Positions 39,301 to 53,600 of a stretch of DNA of 64,000 bases are shown piece after piece. The notes beneath the pieces are model-generated. The model made no database searches. It worked only from the letters and a program-made list of their open reading frames with translations, and was not told the origin of the DNA. The stretch spans positions 20,695,695-20,759,694 of the forward strand of contig OY741276.1 of assembly GCA_963514095.1 (NCBI GenBank), given 5' to 3'. Origin of the DNA: Eutrigla gurnardus (Eukaryota; Chordata; Actinopteri; Perciformes; Triglidae). Position numbers and translations under genes: made by a program. How positions within the stretch are numbered: position 1 is the stretch's first letter; each line of letters starts with the position of its first letter.

Positions 39301-42300
39301 GATCAGCAGATGTCGTCACAATGAGACGTCAAATGACAACCTGAAGAAAAAAAAACCCCTCTGGGCACACACACCGACACACACAGCCTGACCGACACAC
39401 CTGCCTCATGTCCATCCTCACGTGTGTTAACAGACAAACTGTTTATTTAGTGGTGACGTCTGCAACGGCAGCGTCTTGTGGCTCCTTGGATGATGTATTG
39501 GTTCAGTCAGCTCTTCTTATGGACAAACATACGGTTCGAATATAGCAATAAAAAAAATGTACGCAGTTCCATGATGCTGTACATTCGTTTCCATTGGCCA
39601 CTTTCGTGGCGACGTTTGTGGATTCACTGTTTCTAAACCTCCTGTGACAAGGTGAATCAATGGAAACAAAATCTCAGTCAAGAGTTTAAAGTTTATAGAG
39701 CTTTTTAATTAACAAACTGGGATGTTTGGATTGTTGCACTTGCTGTGCAATAACAGCAAATTCCCCTAAGGTTAAGTTTGGCATTGGCTTAACTACACTG
39801 CCTCAGGAAAGAAAAATAATAAGTCCACCCAGGTAAGCAGACTGCCAACTTTTATTCAACTCAGGCTCGATAGGGCAGACTTCTGATAGCAAGACACGCA
39901 GCTTTGGAGGAAACCGCTCAAAGGGATCACAGTAATTCTCAGATGTAATCATTATTCTAGCCGCCTTTATTCCATTTTTCCACCAACTTTATTAAAGAAG
40001 CAAAGAGTGGCGACCAGATATTATTCCACAGTTCAATTTGCATAAAACGCAACAGGGTGCTTTTCTCGTCATATGGGTCCCGGCAGAGCTCTCTGCATCT
40101 TTCTGTGGTAAAAAGTTAAGGTATGCAGATGGAACTGCACAAGTAATTTACTATCCTAGACAGACACATATGCTAATTAGACAGTTTGAATGCTTTGCAG
40201 TATCACAGAGATATGCCATTTGCTTGAGCAACTGATAGCTAGTTAGCGAGGCAGAAAGCTGTGCAATATGCATGATGCTGCCTTTTCTTTTTAAATCCTC
40301 TTGATATGTCTGAAGGTAAAGGAAATATGTCATTTGAAGTATGGCTGTTCTCCTGTGCTCTCCTCTGTTTTTGATCAAATGGAACATTTACTTGAAGGTG
40401 TCACTGTAATTAGCATCTCTGCAAGTGTGTGGGGGGAGTTGATGTGGAGGAAGTGGGTAGTTGAATGCATGTATGTGTGTGCATGAATGTCAGATTTCAT
40501 TTTTAATATGTTTTATTATCCTCGCTTGCATATTGTGAAGTGGCAAACTCATCTTTCAGATATACAAAGCATCAAGGAAAGTTAAAACAAAGCTTTGATC
40601 CCACCTTATTGGTTTCGTAAAAACCTCTCGGTTCACACAGCATTGGACTGATTCCCTCTGACAGAGCGGATGACAAAGTAAACTTCTCATCATCTTTAAG
40701 AAGAAACAAGCTGTCGTGTACAATGGGGTTGTCACGATTTCAATTTGAAACTTGAAAATCAGTGGAAATTAGCTTGATTGTGACCTTTGAAGCCTACGAG
40801 TCAAATAACCGAGGAACAAAAACAATACAGCTTGCAGGCTGCAGATGATTGAGATTTATTTATTTATTTATTTATTTATTTATTTCGGGCATGTCAGTTA
40901 AATCATCATCATCACACATCTTTGTTCAAATAATACAATACACATGGCCGAAAGGGAAAGCGAGAGAAGCCAAGGCTTATCTAGTCCCGCCCCCATTACC
41001 CACAGGATAAAATCGTCATCATAATATTATCTTATCTTTTGCATTTTCCATTTGACATAACATTTTCTTTTACTTGTGACATTTGACATAACAGATTACA
41101 GCAGTAGGTGGTACAGAGAGCTGAAGTCCAGTGCATACAGATTACGTGTGTGTCGGACCATACAAGTTTCTCAGGTTCAACTTATTGTTTGGGTACAGAA
41201 TGTTCATTTGTTATGCTCCAATCCCGACACAACACCATGTCTGTTGATTCGTGCCTCAGACCTTTTTCAACTCTCATGCAATAATCTGTACCGGTCAACG
41301 GTTGAATTTACATACTTCTTCTTAAAGCCACTTAGTGTTGCTGATTTTTTGACAATTAGCAACCCTCATACCTAACACATTTGGTATGGTTTGTTTGGGC
41401 TGGTGTGAAGCTGTCACTCAAACACCCCAACGAACCAACAACGCAAACCAACCAACAAACCAAAAGATTTTAAGATGGCATGATTTCAAAAGATAAAATA
41501 GTAATCTGTTATCGTGAAATTTGTTCAGGAAGCAATCTTTACATATTTAAGGTATGTATATAAGCAATCGTCAAAACTGTCCCTAGTCTGTAGAACTTTA
41601 TGTTTACTCCTCTTGGTTCACTTGTAAAGTCACTGTGTGTACACTGTGTTGTTTTTTCACTTGGTCCACACTAAATAAACCAAATTACAGGTGTGAAAGC
41701 ACCAGAACAATGCCACAGACGTCAAAAATGGGAACAAATTGTGGTCTTAAAATTGAACAATAGAACAATAATGATTCATTGCAACGGGTTAAACAGGAAG
41801 AAAGAATACGACAAAGAAATCAGCAAATCAGCAGGTAATAAGCATGACACAGTGGGTCATTTCATCACTGCAATAGGTCGAGAGGAAACGCCTGAACCAT
41901 GCCATGAAAAAAAACATTTTTTCCTGTTTACTCCGTAAGGAAGTCCCAAGGGGAATCAAGACTCAAATGCTCCCCGAACACAAGTATGCAGTGATTTCTA
42001 TCTGTGGGAAAAGCACCGCGATGTGCAAGCCTCGACTAGATCAAAAGACAACTCTAGTATTCACCTTCATTGATTTCTCTTGACGAGTCACCCACCTCCC
42101 TCCTCTTCTGTCTTTCTGTCATCTCTGTGTATTTTCTAAGTTTCTCTTTCCTTGAACTTTTCATATGCAGAGTAGAAACGGCAACCTAAATAGATGCTTT
42201 AACAACTGTGGGGTTGACAGTCTCCTCCTCCTACGCCCGCCCGCCTTCACTGACAGCCGTTTTCAAAAACCAAAATTGGGAATCCTCTCCCTTCTCTCTA

Positions 42301-45300
42301 CATTCATTTTCACTTTCCCCCTCAATGAAAATCTACAAATCATTCGGGTTAGGATAAAGGCATGCATACAGGGAGATGAATGGTTTCATTTAGATTCAAA
42401 TTGCATAAAGTGAGCTAATCGGAATAGCTGACAAAAGCTCTATGACGGAGAAGTGATAACCTGCGGGCTGCTTCCTTATTGCAGGAGATGGGAGTGAAGT
42501 GCTGGGCTGGTTTACAGGTCTAATTGCATGACTCAGTGTGGGGCGTGAGAGACCGACATGGGAGGGGAAAAATCCTTAATGAGTGTTACTTTGTGTGAAA
42601 AGTCGGGACTCACAGTTTTGAGGGTTTTTTTTACTTTCAAAAGTATATTTTTAGGGTAAAACTCTTTTTTCCCCATTAGTTTTCTTACTTTTTCCTCGTC
42701 TGTCTTTGTTATGGTTTACTCTGTCTGGACTTTCAGCAATGTCGTTTCTTCTGTCTGGATATAAGCCTGCTGTTGTCTGGTTTGGCTTTTGTTTATTTGC
42801 CACTCATACTAGTTATTTCATGGTTCTTCTCTACAGCTTTTAGTTTAATAGTCTCCTGTCTGTCTGTCTACTCTCTGTGCATCTCTTAGACCTGTCCTTC
42901 ACTGTCTACATGTGGATCACCCAAACATCAGCTTGGGAGTCGATTTATATTGTTACGAATCTGACGACAATTTGAGAACTCAGATTTTTCTCTTTCTAAA
43001 GTGTATTTCCAAGGGGCATGTATGAGGACTTCTCAATAAGGATAGTATATAATGCTGTCATGGCCTCTCTTATGATCTATTTCTTGTGACATTTGGTATG
43101 ATGTATATTGGTGTTCCTCCTATACTTCATTAAAAGGTTTTAAATTAAATTGTTTTTTAAAGAATGACAAATCAAATAGGCAAATTTTTTAGATAATGCC
43201 TCTTCTGTACTTAGTACCACCCCCTTAACTCCAGTTTTGCTGCTTCATACCTACCCTATTTAAATGTTGTCTGCTGATGACCCTTAACACCACACACAGA
43301 AACGCGTTGGTCCGATAAAGTGCACCAGAAGTGTCGCTGGAGTTTTGACAGCTTCCAAATTGAGGACTCATTCACGGTTGCCATCATTTTGCTGCTTGTC
43401 ATTTGACTTCAGCTAAGCCCGAGAACACAATGTGGTTTATTTTGGTTCGTCTGCATAAAATCCTGTGTGCATGAAGACCCGAGGTAGCCGATAGTTCCTT
43501 GTGTGTTTACCTCTTGGGGCCTTTATCAAGAAGCAAGCTCTACTAAGGCCCCGATGCTTGAGTTGAACCAAATAATTAAGTGTGACTTGCACTGAATAAT
43601 ATCACGGATGTCTCGGAGCGGTTCAGTAGATAAATGGGATGAATGAATAGAAGGTGTGTGTGTGTGTGTGTGTGTTTGTGCGTTAACTACACTATGACAA
43701 CAACAAGAAGGATATGCTGCCATAACCCAAAGTAAAGAAGGAAGATAACTTAACTTTCACTCTGTCAAATAAACAAGTAACTTTGCTGCCCTGTACACAA
43801 TTGGTAATTAAAGACTATGAAGCCACCAACGGATGCCAGTTTAATAACAACATAGTGCCATGGTTGGCCACAAACACTTCCAGTTTAGACTGATGGGAAT
43901 GTCCTTAGTTTTGCACAAATTTGGTCATTTTCCAAAGTTTCTGTAACAATTTTAATTGTAAATAGTCGGGGGATTACTTCAGTCAATAGGATTCATCCTC
44001 TGAGGACCATGCAAGTCTCCACCAAATGCCATTGCAGTTCATCTAATAGTGTTTTAACTATTTCAGTCTTGACCAAACTGGTGGACTGACGAACCTATAT
44101 TTCCATTAGCATAACTAAGTGTTGTTGGCATTTGATTAAACCAGTTTGGCGTGTTTACACACTATATCTGTCAATGCACTTTTTTTTTGTACTTATTCTT
44201 TTTTGCCTTCTTTCCCTCAGAGCCAAGAAGAAGACCAAGCCCTTGAACCTTAAGATCCACAGCAGCGTGGGCAGCTGTGAGAATCTGCCCACGCAACGCT
44301 CGCCCCTCCTCACCGAACGATCTCTGCGATCCTTCTTCTTCCCTACTTTCATCCCGTCCACACCTCCTGTCCACGCCGAAACACCCTCTGCAAGTGAGTG
44401 AAGTCTTCTATTTTTAATCAACCCGCATCGCAGCTTTTATGAAATTAGATTTTTTTGAATGCCTTTCATATTCCAATCCCTTTTTTCATATTTGCTGATT
44501 TGGTTCTCAGGCAATGCCTCAGAGTGGAAAGTCCTGTGAACCTTAGCGCTGCACTGATTTTCAACCTCAAATGACTCTTTTGTCTTTGTAAAATGTCCCC
44601 ACCTTATTTTGTCTAGCGTCAATCTTAAACTTGTGCCTGACATTTTACCAAAACGACCAACACCCGTAATCGTTGAGAATATGCTTAAGTACACCTCTGT
44701 TGGAAATTAACAATCAGGCCACGCCATTACGACCGGAGGTGGTGTGTTGCTGCACATTGGCCGATGCATTATGGGAATGCTGCGGAAGCCATTAGACTGA
44801 AGAGGAAATGGGTAGTGAAGGAGGATGAGTCAAGGAAAGCAGTGATGTATGGCTGCTCGCTGTAGACACTGACTAACAGGTATGTGGGGTGCAGCGGTGC
44901 ATATTTGTTGTTGGAGGCGTGAGGGGAATAATCACACACCATACGCATGAGAGGACAAATATGTACTTGAATTACAATTGTTGATGATGTGTGAATTTAA
45001 TGGTATTATCTCACTTGCTATGCGTAAAATAGCAGTATACTTATGACAGAAAGGTATCTGGCTACGTGCTTTGTCTTAAACAAAGGCAAAGTCACTCTTT
45101 TGGCTGCCAATCACCTGTCAAAGTAAATTGTGTCCTGGTGATGCAAGTCTCATATAAAATGTATTATTCTGGGAAGAATATGAAATTCATATGCTACTGA
45201 TGACAAACTGAAGCTGAAGGTTTGAATATCTGGCTACAGCCGTGGGCCTGCCTTTTGTGTGCGGCAAGCACATATAACTTTTCTGAGCACAGTGATGGAT

Positions 45301-47809
45301 TAAAGCACATTTCATTAGATACAAATACAACGTGAGTTTTGGAACTTATTAAAGCTATCTTTTTTTAATACATTCCGACTTTTCAACTGAGACAGTTACA
45401 GAGATGATCATTCCCAGTGTTGGTGTGTGTATAATATACATAACTAACTAACTAGATCGTTTATTTATAACAACCTGGAGAGAAAAGATGATGGAGACAA
45501 CAACCGTAAGGTCACTTTTGCGGTCTGTGCTTACAAACGCACATGAATCCGATTTCATTTTTTTGAAAAAAAAAACCCCAATTCTGTCCTTGATGTGAAA
45601 GCTTGCTTTGACTGGATACAGGTTGGAAAAATGATAATAACGTGCAAAAGGCACAAGAAATATGAGTCTAGCTGCAAAGGCCTTAAGGGTTTTTGAAGAC
45701 ACTTCAGACACTCAGCTGCTATGATATTTTGCAATAAAGTTTACCAATGCTAAAGGGTTGTACTCCGTCAAAATGACAGTCGGCCTTCAGATTGTTCCAT
45801 CATTGTTAAAACAAAAATTAGTCAAAGACAGAAAACATTTGGTAAACACAAACTTTGATGCTAGCACAGCACCAAACCAACTTGACACTTGACAAGTATG
45901 CTTGTTGAAACCAGGGAATTCAGCTTATAGAAATAGACATAGAAAGGCAAGTATCTGAATATTTGATCACAAAGCTGTAAATAATGATCACAAGCCTGCA
46001 GTCATTCATCGCTCCGAAGAGTCCTGCTGCTTTGTGCGCTTCTTTTCTGCCGCACGCGCCTTTGCAGAAATACCACTTAGCCAATGGTAATATGAGCTAC
46101 TCCCGAGTCAAGCTTTTTATTTTCTCCAAATACAGGATTGACTGCTGAAATTCACATCGACATTTTTTTTTATTTAGGTGAACTGTTAGGGTGTGTTGTT
46201 TATTTTAACAACAGCAGTTTAAGACAAATTTTCCCTTGAGGGAAAAATAAGATTTATCTCTCTCTTTTTACATTTTTTTTAAAGGTGATGTAATAACTGC
46301 CTCTATTGTCATAACTCCCACATTTCACTTAAACTGTATGATTCCAATCTTTTGATCCCTTAGTTGTTTCTTTTGCAGATTTACTGTATCCCTCTTTCCA
46401 GCCTTTTACTCACAAACACACAGCTGTGGCCGGAGGCGTTATGTTTTTGTCCATATCACTGTTGCAATCGGGATATCTCAGGAACGCCTTGAGGGATGTT
46501 TTTTAATTTATGTTTTCATTATTAGTACTAGTAAGTTCCAGATGTTTGAATCGTATTGTTTTTTACAAACTGCTTTATAGGCCATATAAGGTGTATTCAC
46601 TTACAAATCCATTGTTCTTTCCCTTTTCTCTGAAGCTCCTCAGTTAACCCCCGGGGCTCTCCAGCTGTTATTTTGGGAATGGCATAGATGTGTGTACGTG
46701 TTTGTGTTAACGCTTGTGTGAGCATGCAGACGGGAGTGTGTGCTGCCTGGTAAGCCAGGCTAAACATCCATCCCGTGTCTATGTTTGGAATCATGGTATA
46801 ATTCTACCATCTCATACGTCAGGGCCCTCAAGCCAACAGCATAATCACTCATCTCTTTAATCGTCTGAATGAAAACAGACAGAGGACCCACAACACTGGC
46901 CAAGGTGACCAAACGCTGTCTGCTCAGGATGAGTCAGTGCCTACAGTCGAAGCTGGAACGCCGGCATCTTCCGATGAGTTTGTGTGACTTTTCACCCCGA
47001 GATACTGTTTGTGATGGTGCGGTTATAATACGGTGAGATAACATTAAATAGTGTTTCTTTGCTGGGGCAGTCTTCGGCACATTGTGGGGTTCTGGAGAAA
47101 AGATGCAGATGGTTTTATATCATCTACAGATAGTTGAGACACTGTGCTGATGTTTGTCTGGTATTTTTCTATATTTTCCATGTTGTAAACAAAACCGTGT
47201 TCTTCCATCTCTTCATCATTTTGGACGTTCCTACAGTTCCTACTGAAGATTTTAATCTTTTAATAATACAGTGACAAATGTTTTAATTTGTTAAAAATAA
47301 TAGTAATTTCACGAAAAGGCATGTAGGAACAGTTTCTGATCTTATGCAATTATCTAAGGCAAAGTAATTTGTAGGTGTAACTGTTGAAAATAAATCTATT
47401 TTAAGGTGTGACAATATGATTGATGAGATTTGATTAGATCAAGGCATAAAAACAACTAGTTTAAGGTTAGGAAAAAGATCACGGTTTGTTTTAAAATTTC
47501 CACTTCCAGTTAAGATTCTGTTGCTTCATCGTCATGGTTACAACACTTGGTCAAGGTTAGCGAACTATGAAAACCCTGGAGGCAAGTGGATTTTTGAAAA
47601 AGAACAAGATTTTGAAAAAGCATTGTGTCTCCCGTGTGAAAATGTATGGTGGCCACAGAGGGACAGTTCAGGCACAGTTCACCTCTCGCACCTCACGCTT
47701 TCTCAGCTAACAGTTGGAGACTTGATCGGATGCCTTGAGTCCACTAGGAGGTCCAGTACCAGCTGGGACTCAACCAACACACAGACCTGATGTATGCGTG
47801 TGTGTGTGT

Positions 47810-47850
<41 letters not shown>

Positions 47851-50415
47851 TGCGTGTGCGTGAGCTGCACAGAGAGAGAGACAAAGAAAGAGAGAGTGTA
47901 GGAGTCTGTGAGTGTGTGCTTGTGGATATAAATGGCTTAAATGTTCTTCACACGCTTTGCACACAACTCACTCACTCACTCACTTATTTCGACATGTGTT
48001 CTAATGATGTCACCCACTCGCCTTAACCTCTCACAGACACATTGTGCAGTTACGTCACAGATCTCCTAGCAACCAAGCCCGCAATGGAGGCCCCTTTGAG
48101 AGTTGGCAATAAACAGTGGCCACAAATAACATCTAAATTTAAAACGGGGCTAGGAAATAGAGCTACCTGAGGAGAATAGTTGAGGTTGGCATCGACGTAG
48201 CGTCTCAGTAAAGACGTACATGTTTGTCATCCAGCCGTCATGTCATAGTTTTATATTTATGAGGAGAGGGATGTTGACATGTTGACTCACGATCGGAGAG
48301 CCAATTCAGCTTTTCTATTTCTATTTTTGACTTGTAGGCTGAATAGAAAACATTCATCTTACCTTTGTTTTGACTTCTGTTCACTGGTCTGCTCTGCACC
48401 ACATATTTATATCTTATTTACCTGCAATATCAGGTCACAACTACAGAAAATCTCTTTTCCAAGAAGCATGTTTTGCAGGTGGGACTTGACTGACTCCTTC
48501 AGGCGCAGAGCCCTCACGTCAACTTCATGTCTCATTCCAGATAATGAAACTCTGCAGAGGAGGTCATAAACTCCAGTCAATAAAGAGGTGGATTGGTCAA
48601 TAGTTCCTAGAAAAGAAGGGTAGATGTTTTAAGCAGTATCACCAGTCAGAGGAGTCTTTGTGCATACTGTGCTTCTACTGCATCTACATTGAAATGCTGT
48701 TTTTGTGCCGAACATCCCAGTGATCTCGCTGTGAATTCAGTCTCAGAAGAACTCCGGGTCATCACTTGACACCTCAGCTGATCTAAACAAACAGCTTCAG
48801 TAGCCAAGTAGCCAGCAGGGTGGTGTAACAACAGATGTTTACAACACTTAAGCTTCCCGGTACAAGCTAAGGAGCTACATATCTGATGCATCGTTCTCAT
48901 AATCTCAACAGGTTGTGTTCTTGGCACTCTTTAGCCCTGATGCATTGAATGCTGCGTGTGCATTTGAGCTTCCCATCTGTCAGCCACCACTTAAGCATCC
49001 TTACAGTTCACTTATGGGAGCTTTAAAGCCTCTTTATGAATTTGATAGATAACAACACATGGAGGGCGTAAGAAGAAGTGGCGAAGGAGCAGGACATTTG
49101 TGTATTCACTAAAACAATAAGCGGTTTGCAATCAGCTTTGTCCACGAGCTATCAACTGTCATATGGCTGCCAAGGATTGCGTTTGCCTTACGTCAACTGA
49201 AAGCCTCTCCGTGGCGTCAGATTGGCCTCGCCTCCGAAACCTGCTGTCTGTCGGCACTCGGCTGCATGCTCCGAGCCATTTGAGTTCTTCAACTGAGGAA
49301 GTCACTACTGAGCCATAAGGCCTCCGGGCATCATCTGTTCTCCCGCCCTCCTCCCTCTGTTTCACTGGCACACTTAAACCGCCACTTTTAAAAGCCTCCG
49401 GCCGTGTGGAGATACGCGTTTCTTCCAAGAAAATTGCTATTGTCTTCCAGTGCTGGGTTTTGCTATCGTCAGTTTATCACAGAGGCTTTAGGTATATGGC
49501 TTATTTGTTAACGTGTATGTGTGTTCGTCAAAGGTGTCAACACAATATTCTGCAAACAAGGCGGATCGGCGTGTAGCTGTTGCCATAGCAACTGAGCAAC
49601 CTGGCATTTTCTCTTATTCGTCTGAGTTCCCTCACATTCAGATAGAGAAGTCTATTTCCACCCTTCTCTTAGTTTGTTTCTCGCAGCCACTCCAAACGAA
49701 TACTTGTTCAGTTGTGTACTATTACCTTTCGGCAAAGGGCTCATTAAAACGCATGGATGAACAAACACTGATAAATATGGTGAGCAACAGCCTGTAACAT
49801 ATCGCTCATGTAACACTCGTGCTATAATGCAGCACATTGTGCAGCAAACGCCCACGCAGCTTTTTTTTTTACAGTCCTTTTCACTTCTTCTGCTGCTCTG
49901 CACAGTCCACTCTATAGAGCATCATGTCGGAGTCTCAGCGAGTGAAACGGACATTGTGAGTGTTTTGTGCTGACTCTGTTCAGCGTTCCCTGCTCAAGTT
50001 TTTGCTTCTCTCCTGATGATACCTATGCCGTTAATTGCGTTCACCCATTTGATCGAAGCTTTAACCCAAGCGCTAGAAGTGCTACACTCCATTGAGCTGT
50101 AGGACCTTTGTGATTGTGATCATGGTAAGAGTAGGTGTGGCTGAGATGACTTGGTGACCCTGCAGACAGTGAGTGTAATTATTTAATTGTCACACGCTCC
50201 ACTCTTTTTTTCACCTGCGGTAGAAACGTCCTCCATGGGGAGGAGCAGTGTTTAGCGCTCAGTCAATCACTTACAGAGGCATCTCAGCCTAATGTAAGAA
50301 AAACAACTCAAGTAGTATCTTTATCGTTGCACTCGCACATACACCCGCCCCCCTCTGTTTAACCCACACACAGGAAGAAACATCTTTCCTCATCTCTCAG
50401 TTACATTTCTGTCTT

Positions 50416-50449
<34 letters not shown>

Positions 50450-50608
50450 CTTTCTCAACCCCGTGGTCTGCTGTGTGTCATGTGACCTGCGAGTGGAGGA
50501 GGGGAAAGGAAGACCTCAGCTTAATTAGGCTGAGGACAATCAGAGAAGATGGAGGAGGACACTGTTGTCTGGCGCCTTGGGGTTTCTTAGATCCTGCAGG
50601 CTCATCTG

Positions 50609-50668
<60 letters not shown>

Positions 50669-53600
50669 AGGCACTTTAACTACACACCCTAGTTTGCCTT
50701 GGTATGATTGTTCATGGCCTTAAGTTGGCCCATGGTTTTGCCTTATTCATGTGACTGTTTATCAAAAATAAGCCTGTGTGTGAGCATGTGTACTTTATCG
50801 ACCTTAATTTGCACATCAGTTTGGTTTCCCCTCTGTGGACTGTCACACTGCCACGTTGGTACCTCTTGAGACTGTTACACCTGGTCTTACGCTTTTAGGC
50901 ACGACAAATACAATGCCGAAATATAAACTGGCAGAGCAGGACACGGGTCTGAAGCTCATGATGTGTTTTCACAATCAACACATCACAGGTATATTGGTCA
51001 GTTGTAGAATTACATCCTTAACCTGGATCTGAAAGACACTACCATGGCAAACCCTGATCATTAAAACAAATCAAGAGCTTGAACATCTTGGTGAAGACAT
51101 ACTTGTGGTTGATTAGACAACGCCTGTGGTTACCTCAGTTAATGTGTGGTATAATAAGACAGCAAACACTACTTGAGCAGCTACTTTGTCAGATACGCAC
51201 CAGACCAAACTGATTGTTTTGATAAAGATGATGTTTATAATTGCAACCCTATTCAGATTTCATGCTGTGCACGCCCTGAAGTTGCTTGCTGTAGTTTTCC
51301 ACATACAGCAAGACAAGAACAGTTGATTACCTTGTTTAGGTCACAGCTTCTCTTTCTTGTTATTTTACCGCCTTGCAAAAATGACAGTGACGATGCCAAT
51401 ATAAACTAGTTGAGAGAGTTCAAAGGACGGGCACACCTAGATACAACACAACTTACCTGATATTTCATTCAGCATATTACTTGAAAATAAGCCCTGACCT
51501 GACCTGACTCAACCCCCAAAGAAACCTTGTTTGTCTGCAAATGTCGAGTTAGTTTTATTAAGTCTGCATGTGTGTTGTCTCCTTGGAGGTGTGTTGTGTG
51601 TGCAGAAGTGATTTAATCTCTTCCACTCTGCCGTTTGGCATTCTGAATCCAGCACTGGCAATAAATGCTACTGGCAGACAACTTTAGAGGACAGACATAA
51701 AACAAACAATTTAACAATATAATCTTAAAACTAAATAAACAAAAGCTATGCAGACGAACATTCATAATGAAATATCCACAAAAACACCCAAATACATCAA
51801 TAAATACCAAGCCACAAACCCAACCTGCACTGAGGTTTCAGTCATTTCACAAGCTTGTTGCTTTTCATATGACTGGCTCTTTGTCCTCACGAGTACCTCA
51901 CGAGAAATCCTCCTGTTCTTTATGGGATGGCGGCATCACCAAAGACTGTCGCGGGAGACAGGCAGCAACGCCAACAGCGAGCACACGCGATGACAGACAG
52001 CCCCGACCACGCTGCTGACAAGTCCAATCATCAGCCAGTCGCCAGCACGGCCGACGAGAAGCAGATGATGTCAGTTCCCCCTCTATATTGAGTTATCATG
52101 TTGATTGAGTGTAATTGAGTGATGCATCGGAGTGCGGAGGGAAGGCACCGATCCTCTGGAGAGGCTGGAGTAGGAGGAAGGGTGTTTCAGGGACCAGGAA
52201 ATGCTATCGGCCACCGGGGCCATGAGATTAGCACAGTCAATGACTCGCAGCCGTGCAATCAATTAATAGGACTGATTTAGCCCCTCATATGAAAAATGTG
52301 TGGTTTTTCTTCAACGATCCTTGTAATTGCAAGCATTTCAAAAAACAGCTTCCACTTTTTAACTCTTTCGACGGTGCGTTTCGCCTGATTCTGTAGGAAG
52401 TTAATAGTCGCACATGTTGTAATCTGTTGACAAAGCAAATGTATTGGTACATTTTATGCGAGAAGAGGAATAAATAGAAGTTTACTGCTTCATAAAAGTG
52501 GTTGTAGTTTTCTCTTCAATCTACTCTTAAATTGTCATTTGAAATATCCTTCTTCGGGCTTCGGTTACTCCCCTGCCTCCAGAGGAGTTCTGTCTCTGAA
52601 AACTGTTTTCATCTCCAGCCCACAAGTTTTCAAGGGGGAACATTGTGAATGTCTTTTCTGTTTCCTTTCAAAAAACATCCTGTGAATATGAAAATTGACA
52701 AAACCATTCTCAAATTTCTTTAGGATTTGTTCTTTTAGGTAATATATTTCTAGCTGAAAGCAACCTCTTTCTCTAGGGCTTAATTGTCCTCTCATATGGA
52801 GATCGATCTCACTCCTCGGCCCACAATTCCATTTCAAGGCATTAGCAGTTTGATGCATTGAGGGAAAGAACTTCTAGGCCCTTTTTGGCTTGTTTTTCTC
52901 CCTTTATCCTCACAATTCCCACATTTGATGTATTGTTCATCTCCTCCATCTCCTCCTAGCCACACACAAAACATTCAAGTCCCCTCTATTCCACTCTTCC
53001 TAGTATTCATCACCGGCTTAATAGTAACATGATACTCATGAATAACTCTGCATAAAGGTAGCCAGAAAATTACTTGATTATTACAAAGCTTATTTTCAGA
53101 AGGTGCAAAAGCTGAGAGATAGAATGGTGTGTGTGTATATCACAGTGCCTAGTTATCCTGTTTATATAAAACCTGTTTATTCTTCAAGACATGCACATAA
53201 AACTTACCTTAAAGGAAAATCTCAAATTTAAAGTGTTAAACTAATTGAGTACTTTTTAAAGAAACATTCCAAAGGGTGTCGGTTGGTTCCTGTTCTATGT
53301 TTTATTTACTCATTTCGAAATTGTCAAAAGTGTAACACAACATAACTTATACAGTATAGCCTGTATGGCATTTAACAGAACTCAAAATAAAAACCATGAA
53401 GAAAAATGATCTGCAGGATGCACTTTAACCTATAACCTATTACTTTGTCAGCATTTTTCAGCAAGGCTCTTTTGTTGTTGAATTGTCAGCAGCCAGCACA
53501 TCATTACCATCTGAGTGCATACCCACCACAGACAGCCGCCTTCACAGGCAACGCTGTGTAGGCTGCCGTTCTCACCTGGTATTAGGAGGTGGCGAATAAA